A stretch of DNA of 64,000 bases from Aldehydirespirator sp965204415 (GTDB taxonomy: Bacteria; Actinomycetota; Acidimicrobiia; Acidimicrobiales; Aldehydirespiratoraceae): assembly GCA_965204415.1 (NCBI GenBank), contig CBDBEL010000004.1, positions 1,564,072 through 1,628,071 on the forward strand, in the 5' to 3' direction. Shown here in pieces: positions 21,958 through 29,399 of this stretch (position 1 is its first letter; every line of letters begins with the position of its first letter). The position numbers and the translations under genes are program-made. Below the pieces are notes generated by a model, which did not search any database, was not told the origin of the DNA, and worked only from the letters and a program-made list of their open reading frames with translations.

Positions 21958-24540
21958 ATGTTCAAGCTCGCCCTTCGGAGCCTGATCGACAAGAAGCTGC
22001 GCTTCGCGCTGACCACTTTCGTGGTGGTTCTGGGCGTCATGTTCGTGGTGGGCTCGTTCACGCTCACCGACAGCCTGCGGTCCACGTTCGCGGGGCTAGC
22101 CCGGGACATCGCCCAGGGCGCCGACCTGACGGTGCGGGCGGACCAGTCCTTCGGCGGCGACTTCGACCGGGCGACCGTGCCCGAGGCGGTGGCCGACCAG
22201 GTGGCCGGCGTGGAAGGGGTGGACCGGGTACAGCCCGAGCTGGGCACCCTGAACGTGTTCATCGTCGACGGCGACGGCGAGCCGATCAGGCCTCCGGGCC
22301 CGCCCGCGCTGGGCTTCAGCTTCAACCCGGGCACCTTCTTCATCACCGACGGCAGGCAGCCCGCCGCGCCCGGCGAGTTCGCGGCCGACACGTCGACCGC
22401 GGCCGACAACGGCCTGCGCATCGGCGAGACCTACGAGATCAACGGGCCGGTCTCGGCGGAGCCCTTCGAGCTGGTCGGGGTGTTCAACTTCGGGGCTCCC
22501 GACGCCCACACCGGCCTGGGCCAGACCATGGCCGCCTTCGAGCTCGAGGAGGCCCAGCGCTTCTTCGGCATGGAGGACGGCTACCAGGCGATCGGTGTCC
22601 TGGTGTCGACCGGCTCCGAGGTGTCGGACGTGCAGGACCAGCTTGAGGCCGAACTGGGCGACGGCTACCGCGTGATCACTCAGGAGGTCGACGCGGCCGA
22701 GCAGGAGGAGGACTTCAACCAGGTCGTCGACATCTTCAACACCATCCTGCTGGTGTTCGCGTTCATCGCGGTGTTCGTGGCCGCCTTCATCATCAACAAC
22801 ACGTTCCAGATCATCCTCGGCCAGCGGGTGCGAGAGATCGGGCTGTGGCGGGCCATCGGAGCGACACCGAGGCAGGTGAGCCGGTCGGTGATCACCGAGT
22901 CGGCCATCGTGGGCGTCGTCGCCACGGTCATCGGGATCGGCCTCGGCCTCGTGCTCGCCCTGGTGCTGCGGGCCATCCTCGACCTGGTCGGATTCCCGCT
23001 CCCACCGGGGCCGCTGACGCTGCAGCCCCGCACCGTCGGGCTGGCGCTGCTCGTGGGCCTGGGCGTGACGATGATCTCGTCGATCGCGCCCGCGCTCAGG
23101 GCCCGCAAGATCTCCCCGGTGGCCGCTCTGGCCCACGACTTCCGGCTGGACCCCACAAGCTTGCGGCGTCGCGTGATCGCGGGCGGGACGGTGTTCGCGG
23201 CCGGGGTGGTCGCGCTGGCCGCCGGCATGACCGCCGGGCTGGACACCACCCCCACCTTCGTTCTGCTGGGGATCGGGGCCGTGCTCGCCTTCATCGGCAT
23301 CAACACCGTGAGCCCGGCCTTCGCCCGGCCGGCGGCGTCGGCGCTGGGCCGCCCGGTGAAGTCGCTGTTCGGCATGCCGGGCCGCTTGGGCCGCGACAAC
23401 GCCGCCCGGAACCCCCGGCGGACTGCCTCCACCGCCGGTGCGCTCCTGATCGGCCTCGCTCTGATGGGGCTGGCCGCGGTGGTCGGCGAGTCCGTCAAGA
23501 AGACGTTCGTCAACATCATCGAGAACGCGGTGGAGGCCGACTACTTCATCCGGTCGGCCGATACCGGCTTCGGCCCCCCGCCCGGCTTCCCGGCCCGGCT
23601 GGCCGACGACATCGAGGCGCTGGACGAGATAGAGAGCGTGATGCGGATCCAGTTCGCCTTCGGCGGGCTGAGCGTCGACGGGGAGCCCCGGGATATCGTG
23701 GCCGCCGACATGGCTCTGGCCGACGACCACTTCGACGGCCAGGTGACCTCTGGCGACATGGCCGCCGGCGATCCGCTCACCGCCCTGGCCCTGCACAGCG
23801 ACTCGGCCGCGAGCTTGGGTGTCGGCGTGGGCGACACCCTCGAAGCCACCTTTCCCGACAACCAGACCGAGACCCTCACCGTGGTGGCCATATTCGAGGA
23901 CGCCGCCATCTACGGCAACTGGCTGATCGACGGGGCCCTATGGGACCGCCACTTCAACCGCAACGACCTCGCCTTCGCCAGCGCCCGCATCGCCGGTCTC
24001 GCGGGCGCCGCCGACGAGGCCGGGCAGGCTGCGCTGCAGGCTCGCAGCCGGGCGGCCGTCGAGGGCGTGCTCGACCGGTATCCCACCGTGAAGGTCGAGA
24101 ACCAGGCCGAGTTCCGCCAGGCCCAGGAGTCCCAGCTCACCGCGCTGATCAGGGTGATCCAGGTGCTCATAGGCCTGTCGTTCGTCATCGCGCTGATCGG
24201 CATCATCAACACGTTGAGCCTGTCGGTGTTCGAGCGCATCCACGAGATCGGCCTGCTGCGCTCGGTGGGCATGACCCGGAAGCAGCTGCGGCGCTCGATC
24301 TACTGGGAGGCCCTGATCGTGGCCGTCTTCGGCGGGCTGCTCGGGGTGACCGTCGGCACCGTGTTCGGCGTGGCGACCACGCTGGCGCTGCCTGAGTCGT
24401 TCGTGCAGACGGTGGCGGTGCCGTGGCTCGACCTCGTGGTCTTCGTCTTGATCTCTGCGGTCGCGGGCCTGCTGGCCGCCATCCTTCCCGCGATACGGGC
24501 CGGTCGCATGAACATCCTCGACGCCATAGCCCACGAGTAG
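21958..24540 (+). CDS. FtsX/MacB-type ABC transporter permease, second paralogue
   Basis: 860 residues, clearly homologous to the preceding permease along its full length (opening LRSLIDKKLRFALTTFVVVL; GQRVREIGLWRAIGATPRQ; GRDNAARNPRRTAST; ERIHEIGLLRSVGMTRKQ). The outside domains differ more than the membrane parts, so the pair probably forms a heterodimer facing two related ligands or one asymmetric ligand. RBS is the GAGGG just before the ATG at 21958. A stable stem-loop (24567-24617) and a palindrome (24638-24657) follow the stop. Confidence 0.9.
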   Translation: MFKLALRSLIDKKLRFALTTFVVVLGVMFVVGSFTLTDSLRSTFAGLARDIAQGADLTVRADQSFGGDFDRATVPEAVADQVAGVEGVDRVQPELGTLNVFIVDGDGEPIRPPGPPALGFSFNPGTFFITDGRQPAAPGEFAADTSTAADNGLRIGETYEINGPVSAEPFELVGVFNFGAPDAHTGLGQTMAAFELEEAQRFFGMEDGYQAIGVLVSTGSEVSDVQDQLEAELGDGYRVITQEVDAAEQEEDFNQVVDIFNTILLVFAFIAVFVAAFIINNTFQIILGQRVREIGLWRAIGATPRQVSRSVITESAIVGVVATVIGIGLGLVLALVLRAILDLVGFPLPPGPLTLQPRTVGLALLVGLGVTMISSIAPALRARKISPVAALAHDFRLDPTSLRRRVIAGGTVFAAGVVALAAGMTAGLDTTPTFVLLGIGAVLAFIGINTVSPAFARPAASALGRPVKSLFGMPGRLGRDNAARNPRRTASTAGALLIGLALMGLAAVVGESVKKTFVNIIENAVEADYFIRSADTGFGPPPGFPARLADDIEALDEIESVMRIQFAFGGLSVDGEPRDIVAADMALADDHFDGQVTSGDMAAGDPLTALALHSDSAASLGVGVGDTLEATFPDNQTETLTVVAIFEDAAIYGNWLIDGALWDRHFNRNDLAFASARIAGLAGAADEAGQAALQARSRAAVEGVLDRYPTVKVENQAEFRQAQESQLTALIRVIQVLIGLSFVIALIGIINTLSLSVFERIHEIGLLRSVGMTRKQLRRSIYWEALIVAVFGGLLGVTVGTVFGVATTLALPESFVQTVAVPWLDLVVFVLISAVAGLLAAILPAIRAGRMNILDAIAHE

Positions 24541-24566
24541 GGCTCGGCTCGCGGGGTCCTCGACGC

Positions 24567-24617
24567 CGAAATTGGCGACGGATTGGGTGTCTGGCACCCA
24601 TTGTGTCGCCAATTTCG
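24567..24617. repeat. 51-bp long stem-loop with an internal second stem
   Basis: CGAAATTGGCGAC (24567-24579) pairs perfectly with GTCGCCAATTTCG (24605-24617). Inside it TGGGTG and CACCCA pair across TCTGG. The A+T-rich stem is unlike the local composition and has no T tract. Its symmetric, sequence-specific form suggests a dispersed palindromic element rather than an ordinary terminator, though it could also end transcription of the converging genes. Confidence 0.6.
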
Positions 24618-24637
24618 TGGCGGTAGGGGCCGAGCGA

Positions 24638-24657
24638 AGCGCTGTCGAGACAGCGCT
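24638..24657. terminator. Palindrome between convergent genes
   Basis: AGCGCTGTC-GA-GACAGCGCT is a perfect 9-bp inverted repeat with a 2-base centre placed between the second permease stop (24540) and the stop of the opposite aminotransferase-fold gene (24656-24658). It is preceded by GGGGCCGAGCG, which resembles the end of the miniature repeat family. A bidirectional terminator is the simplest reading. Confidence 0.45.
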
Positions 24658-25855
24658 AGGGGTAGCGGTCGAAGAGGGCTTCGAGCTGCTCGCAGATGTA
24701 GTCCATGTGCTCGTGCTCGAGGCCGTGGTGGATGGGCAGCGACAACGAGTAGTCCATCATGCGGTCGCAGTTGGGGAGGCCCCCGGCCGGGGCCCGGTGC
24801 TCGATGGCCGCGAATCCGGGCTGGCGCAGGATGTTGCCGGTCCACACCATCCGGGTGGACACGCCCCGCTCCGCCAGGAACTCCTGGGCCTGGGTGCGGG
24901 TGAATCCAGCATCGGCGGTGATCTCGAAGCAGAACCGCATCCACGTGGTGTCGGTCTCGGGTGTGGTGCGTCCCGGGATCACACCCTGGCGGCCTGTCAT
25001 GAAGTCGTCCAGGCGGCGCCAGTTGGCGCGGCGGCGGGCGTTGAAGCCCTCGAGCTTGTCGAGCTGCACCAGCCCGTAGGCCGCGCTGAGCTCGTTGGGC
25101 TCGAAGTTGTAGCCGATGGAGTCGAACACGAACACCAGGTCGTAGGGCGTGCCGTCGGCCAGGGCCGAGAACCGGTCCTGCCGGCCCCGGCGCGAGCCGT
25201 AGAGGTACGACTCGCTGCGCCGGCCCCAGCGGCGCAGCGACAGGCCCATGTCGTAGGCGTCGGGGTCGTCGATGCCGACCAGCCCGCCGGTGCCGCCCGC
25301 GGTCATGGCGTGGGAGCGGGCGAAGCTGGTGACCCCGATATGGCTTCGTTCGCCGGTGCGCCGGCCCCGCTGGTGGCTGTCGAGCACGTCGCAGGAGTCC
25401 TCGACCACCGCCAGCCCATGGGCGTCGGCCACCGCTCGCAGCCGGTCCCAGTCGGGGCAGTTGCCGCACAGGTTCGGGGCCAGGATCGCCCTGGTGCGGT
25501 GCCCGATCATTTCCTCCACCGCATCGGCGTCGATCTGGTAGGTGTCGGCAGCGACGTCGGCGAACACGGGCACTATCCCGGACTGGACCATGGGCGCGAT
25601 GTCGGTGGAGAACGTCAGCGGCGAAGTGATGATCTCGTCGCCGGGTTCGAGGCCGAGCAGGTCGATGGCTATGCGCAGCGCCGACGATCCCGAGTTCACC
25701 ATCAGCCCGAACCGCTTGGACAGCTTGGCCGCGACCCGAGCCTCCAGCGCCAGGGTCGCATCGGCGATGTCGAGGGTCGGGTTGTCCCGCATGACCGCCA
25801 CGACCGCCTCGATCTCCCGCTCGTCGTGCACAGCCCCTGCAAGCGGCAGCTTCAT
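24656..25855 (-). CDS. DegT/DnrJ-fold PLP enzyme with catalytic His, ColD-like sugar 3-dehydratase candidate
   Basis: 399 residues. The fold-type I pattern of DegT/DnrJ/EryC1 proteins is clear: NSGSSALRIAI near 54-64, EIITSPLTFSTDI, VEDSCD with the ring-binding Asp153. The segment that carries the PLP lysine in sugar aminotransferases reads TSFARSHAMTAGGTGG, with His182 instead of Lys. In ColD and RfbH (E1) the same Lys is replaced by His and the enzyme removes a sugar 3-hydroxyl instead of adding an amino group. ColD-like dehydratase activity is therefore the best guess; inactive or regulatory function is the alternative. The ATG at 25855 has GGGAGGAG upstream. No nucleotide-sugar genes adjoin it. 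Confidence 0.8.
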   Translation of the reverse strand: MKLPLAGAVHDEREIEAVVAVMRDNPTLDIADATLALEARVAAKLSKRFGLMVNSGSSALRIAIDLLGLEPGDEIITSPLTFSTDIAPMVQSGIVPVFADVAADTYQIDADAVEEMIGHRTRAILAPNLCGNCPDWDRLRAVADAHGLAVVEDSCDVLDSHQRGRRTGERSHIGVTSFARSHAMTAGGTGGLVGIDDPDAYDMGLSLRRWGRRSESYLYGSRRGRQDRFSALADGTPYDLVFVFDSIGYNFEPNELSAAYGLVQLDKLEGFNARRRANWRRLDDFMTGRQGVIPGRTTPETDTTWMRFCFEITADAGFTRTQAQEFLAERGVSTRMVWTGNILRQPGFAAIEHRAPAGGLPNCDRMMDYSLSLPIHHGLEHEHMDYICEQLEALFDRYP

Positions 25856-25912
25856 GGTGCAACTCCTCCCAGACTTCGACGCTCGACCCGACGAGCACGC
25901 TACGCGACGGCG

Positions 25913-25957
25913 CAGGCCGCGACCGGGCAGGCCGCGACCGGGCAGGCCGCGACCGCA
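25913..25957. repeat. 15-bp tandem repeat, three units
   Basis: CAGGCCGCGACCGGG is repeated at 25913, 25928 and 25943, the last one diverging after 13 bases. It lies in the 205-bp space between the ColD-like gene and the multi-HTH gene and does not belong to a recognised coding frame. Confidence 0.8.
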
Positions 25958-25987
25958 GCTCGCCCGAGGGCGCGGCGCTCGCGAAGC

Positions 25988-26043
25988 AGGGCCCGATCAG
26001 AAGGGCCCGATACGAAGGGCCCGATCAGAAGGGCCCGATCCGA
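25988..26043. repeat. 14-bp tandem repeat, four units
   Basis: AGGGCCCGAT plus four variable bases recurs at 25988, 26002, 26016 and 26030. Each unit contains the palindrome GGGCCC. It follows the 15-bp repeat after 30 bases. A regularly spaced protein-binding array or a slippage-prone tract are both possible. Confidence 0.8.
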
Positions 26044-26060
26044 AAGGCGCGTTCGGATCG

Positions 26061-27467
26061 TCACGCTGCCCGCTCGGCCGGAGGCGCGGCGAGCTCCAGC
26101 CGCTCGATGCCGTGTTCTGCCGCGCCCATTGTCACGCCGTTCGCGGCCATGCAGATGAGAATCTCCGCTCCGGGGCCGATACCGCGTTCCACCAGCCACT
26201 TCCGGGCCCGACCCACCTCCACCTTTCCGGTCGGGTTCGTTGTGCGCCAGATGACACTCACCCGTTGTGACGGCGAACCGTTCAAAGGCACCAGCAGGCT
26301 GTCGTTCGGACGGATCCCGTTCGCCCAGGCGATGTGGCGGTTGACCTTGAACGAGTAACCCCTGAGGTTCTCCTCCGCCACCGCAAGGCGTTCCCCCCAG
26401 CCTGCCCAGGTGCGCACCGCGCCCGCGATCGTCGTCGGAGGCTTCGGGTTGAAGGCGGGGACGCGCGTGAAGCGCACGGAATCGCCGTCGATATCGAAGA
26501 TCGGCAGAGCCAGATATGTCTTGACCGATGATTCGGACACGCCGAAACTAGCGGTGAACTCCTCGATGATCGTTGCCCGGCTGGCGACGCCGCCGCCGCG
26601 CTCGATCCGCTTGATGATCTGGTTGGCGATGCCCTCGTACTTCTCATGCCCCCACTCCCGGAGCGCGATCCTGAAGTGCTTGTCGATGCGCACCATCTCC
26701 GGATTCCTAAGGTTCTTGATCGAGGCCACGGAGCCGTTGCCGATGGCCTCCACCAACTCGGCAGGCGTCATCGGTCTGCCCACAAGACGCAGGACCCGCT
26801 CAGCCTTCACCTCGAGCCGACCGTCCCAGCGGACCAGCCACCCTTCCCCTATGTCGCGCCAGGCGCCCGTGCCCACCATGAAGGCGAGCAATGCCTCGGG
26901 ATCCCTGATGCCGGCCAGGGCGTCGGTCAGGTCCTCGAGCTTGAGCACCCATCGGCTGCCGACCGCGTCGTCGATGATGCTCTGCAAGCCAGCCCTCGTC
27001 CCATGATCGCCCAGAAGCAAATCACCGCTGTGGACATAGCCGGCAATCCACCGCATGAACTCGAATTGGCTCGCACCGAGCCGCCTCACCCACCGCCGGA
27101 CAGCGTCACCCTCGACCAGCGCGACCTGCCCGAGATCGGCCCTGAGCAGCCCCGCCGTCCATGCGATGATCCTGAACCGGTCGCTCGCCAACCGGTCGCG
27201 GACCAGCGACATGTCACGAACGACGCGCCTGCGCACCGCCTCCGCGCTGATGCCCCGCTCCCGGCCCAGCGCCGCGAGCGTGGGCCGGTCCCGTTGAAGC
27301 TCACGGGCAGCCAACAGGTCCGGATCGGCCGCGAGCGACAGGAGATCCCCCGTGAGCTGCCAGAGCGATGCTGTCTCGTGGGCCAGCAGCCGGTGCCGCG
27401 CCTCCCAAACGGCCGGATCTTGCGGGTTCTCGTGCAGCGCAGCACGCTGCGGATGGACTGCGGCCAT
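26061..27467 (-). CDS. Unrecognised protein with several helix-turn-helix segments
   Basis: 468 residues from the ATG at 27467, which has AAGGAGG upstream. Three parts look DNA-binding: RPTLAALGRERGISAEAVRRRVV at about 60-82, with a sigma region-4 or MarR-like helix pair; RPMTPAELVEAIG..SVASIKNLRNPE at about 225-260, a HARE-like winged helix; and RATIIEEFTASFGVSESSVKTYL at about 315-337. The last 100 residues (IRPNDSLLVPLNG, WRTTNPTGKVEVGRARKWL) look like a small beta-rich domain of unknown kind. Composition is somewhat below the window average. It lies beside a VapC scar and a Fic gene, in what looks like an accessory island. A regulator or defence component is possible; I cannot assign a function. 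Confidence 0.7.
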   Translation of the reverse strand: MAAVHPQRAALHENPQDPAVWEARHRLLAHETASLWQLTGDLLSLAADPDLLAARELQRDRPTLAALGRERGISAEAVRRRVVRDMSLVRDRLASDRFRIIAWTAGLLRADLGQVALVEGDAVRRWVRRLGASQFEFMRWIAGYVHSGDLLLGDHGTRAGLQSIIDDAVGSRWVLKLEDLTDALAGIRDPEALLAFMVGTGAWRDIGEGWLVRWDGRLEVKAERVLRLVGRPMTPAELVEAIGNGSVASIKNLRNPEMVRIDKHFRIALREWGHEKYEGIANQIIKRIERGGGVASRATIIEEFTASFGVSESSVKTYLALPIFDIDGDSVRFTRVPAFNPKPPTTIAGAVRTWAGWGERLAVAEENLRGYSFKVNRHIAWANGIRPNDSLLVPLNGSPSQRVSVIWRTTNPTGKVEVGRARKWLVERGIGPGAEILICMAANGVTMGAAEHGIERLELAAPPAERAA

Positions 27468-27578
27468 CGCGGGCCTCCTTCGGTCAAGGGTTGATCGGCT
27501 GGGGCGCCCGCGAGGGCTGCTCCGAGGCCTTCGGCCGGGCATCATGACCCGACTCGACGGCTAGTCAAATTCAGCGGT

Positions 27579-27595
27579 CAGCCGGAATCCGGCTG
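27579..27595. promoter_or_regulatory. 17-bp palindrome in the island's divergent region
   Basis: CAGCCGGA-A-TCCGGCTG is a perfect 8-bp inverted repeat about one base. It lies 112 bases upstream of the minus-strand multi-HTH gene and is followed by two TTACC iterations (27600-27612). Apart from this and the VapC remnant at 27690-27780, I see nothing in the 400 bases before the Fic gene. Confidence 0.45.
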
Positions 27596-27689
27596 CTGGT
27601 TTACCTTACCTTACGATACTAGCCATGCCAACTCAGTTCATCACAACGGCCAGATTAGGAGACTGCTGCGACACGGAGCACCGCTTGTG

Positions 27690-27780
27690 TCGAGCCTGAC
27701 ATGGCTGCACGTCGACAAGGACTTCGAACTCATCGCTGGCGTTCGGACAGCCCGTCGAGCGGTTGGTGCTCCCTCAGGAA
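27690..27780 (+). pseudogene. VapC/PIN toxin 3' remnant with a frameshift
   Basis: One frame reads LTWLHVDKDFELIAG, the end of a PIN domain (compare LLHYDADFDLIAA at 770-810). After a one-base slip near 27740 another frame continues as FGQPVERLVLPQE, the expected VapC C-terminus. Nothing upstream encodes the rest of the toxin. This is the second VapC scar in the window, so PIN toxin loci have come and gone here. Confidence 0.6.
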
Positions 27781-27855
27781 ACGAACTCGCCACAACTCCT
27801 ACGCTCTTGGATGCTGGCACCGCTCGCGATCCCCGGCCGCGCGAGCGGGAGTGGA

Positions 27856-27861
27856 TACGGT
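27856..27861 (+). promoter_or_regulatory. Likely -10 of a leaderless Fic message
   Basis: TACGGT ends 7 bases before the ATG at 27869. This is the spacing expected when transcription begins at the start codon. No ribosome site is needed or obvious. Confidence 0.4.
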
Positions 27862-27868
27862 GCTGAGG

Positions 27869-29353
27869 ATGGATGAAGTCGAAATTGGTCACCGGTGGGA
27901 GCCGATCACCGACCTGACAGACGCCGACCGCGCCGCGGCCAGCGAGGAACTCCAGCCGCTGCTTCGCACATGGGAGGAGGTCCGCAAGGAACTACCGGAT
28001 CACCTGGTGACCGCGTTCAACGAGCGACTCCGCCGCGAATGGGCTATCGAGACCGGCATCATCGAGCGCCTGTACACACTCGACGATGGAACGACGCGAC
28101 TCTTGATCGAACAAGGCATCGACGCATCCCTGATCCCTCACGACGACAGCGAGGAGCCGCCCGAACTCATCGCCGGGATGATCGCTGACCACCTCGACGC
28201 AGTCGAGTGGCTGTTCGATGTCATCACGCAGAAGCGTTCGCTCTCGACGTCGTTCGTCAAGGAACTGCACCAGCTGATGACACGCAGGCAGGAGTTCGCG
28301 GCCGGCGTCGACATCTTCCGCCGACCCGCTCGAATCGAGCTGCTTCACGGCGCCTACAAGCGCAGACCCAACAATCCCACCCGGCCCGATGGGAAGATCC
28401 ACCAGTACTGCCCACCGGAACACGTCGATGCCGAGATGGACCGCCTGCTTGAGATGCATGAGGCTCACACTGCCTCCGGGATCGCGCCCGATGTCAGCGC
28501 GGCCTGGCTGCACCACCGTTTCGTGCAGATCCATCCATTCCAGGACGGCAACGGGCGCGTGGCTCGTGCGATCGCGTCTCTTGTGCTGATCCGTGATGGC
28601 ATGTTCCCGCTCGTCGTCACGAACAGGGACCGCGAGCAGTATCTCGAAGTCCTGGGTGACGCCGACAACGGACACCTGGCTCCCTTCGTCGCCCTAGTGG
28701 CCCGCCTACAGAAGAAGTGGCTGGTGCAAGCCTTGGGAATAACAGGTGCTGTACGTCTGGAGGCCGAGCACCTAGATCAAGTCCTTGAGTCCATCGGCGA
28801 GACCTTCAGCCTGCGGGAGCAGGCTCTGCAGTCGGAGTTGGATGTGGCGAAGGAGACAGCCGAGGCGCTGCTGGATGGCGCGGTCGAGATGCTCGAAGGC
28901 ATCAGAGGCCGGCTCGAGGAGCAGATCAGGTCAGAGTTCTTTGAGCGCAGTGTCTTCACGGACTTCAACCGCGACAGAGATGCCAAGCGCCGCGGCTACT
29001 ACAGGTATCAGGTGAACGATACCGCTCGCCACTTCGAGTACTTCGCGAACATGCGCGACTATCACTCCTGGGCGCGGCTCGTCATCGAGACGGAGCAGGG
29101 ACGGTCTGAGATCCTGCTTTCGCTCCATGGCGTGAACCGGGAGTATCGCGGGTTGATCGGTGCCTCCGTATGTTTCTTTCGACGCCAGAACGGCGACGTC
29201 GTCGAGCCGCAGATAACCGACTTGCAGCCGGCGTGCGAGGAGATGTTCCAGATCAACTACTTCGAACCTGCTGAGTCCGTTCTCCGTCGTTTCAGCCCCT
29301 GGCTCAGTCACTCACTGCTGCGCGGTCTCGATCAGTTCCGCCGCAGCGAATAG
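27869..29353 (+). CDS. Fic-domain protein (AMPylase or related nucleotidyl transferase)
   Basis: 494 residues. The Fic core motif HPFQDGNGRVAR is at 222-233, complete with the catalytic His222 and the phosphate-binding GNGR. The N-terminal part has AIETGIIERLYTLDDGTT (about 57-74), the segment that precedes the core in many bacterial Fic proteins. After the core comes a coiled region (about 300-360, ETFSLREQALQSELDVAKE) and a C-terminal domain of about 120 residues I do not recognise. Known for the family: transfers AMP or other nucleotides to protein hydroxyls. Composition is lower (28081-28140 is 57 % G+C by hand count), suggesting transfer. It lies 46 bp from the convergent lhr stop. Confidence 0.88.
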   Translation: MDEVEIGHRWEPITDLTDADRAAASEELQPLLRTWEEVRKELPDHLVTAFNERLRREWAIETGIIERLYTLDDGTTRLLIEQGIDASLIPHDDSEEPPELIAGMIADHLDAVEWLFDVITQKRSLSTSFVKELHQLMTRRQEFAAGVDIFRRPARIELLHGAYKRRPNNPTRPDGKIHQYCPPEHVDAEMDRLLEMHEAHTASGIAPDVSAAWLHHRFVQIHPFQDGNGRVARAIASLVLIRDGMFPLVVTNRDREQYLEVLGDADNGHLAPFVALVARLQKKWLVQALGITGAVRLEAEHLDQVLESIGETFSLREQALQSELDVAKETAEALLDGAVEMLEGIRGRLEEQIRSEFFERSVFTDFNRDRDAKRRGYYRYQVNDTARHFEYFANMRDYHSWARLVIETEQGRSEILLSLHGVNREYRGLIGASVCFFRRQNGDVVEPQITDLQPACEEMFQINYFEPAESVLRRFSPWLSHSLLRGLDQFRRSE

Positions 29354-29399
29354 GAGGATCAGTCGGCAACACACCCGTCGGCGCCGGATCCCAAGCAGT

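Noticed and set aside
24656..25855. Ordinary DegT sugar aminotransferase
   Set aside because: The catalytic Lys is His in the aligned segment, so aminotransfer by the usual mechanism is not expected.
25913..26043. Repeat arrays as a possible CRISPR
   Set aside because: Units are 14-15 bp, directly contiguous, without spacers, and no cas genes are present.
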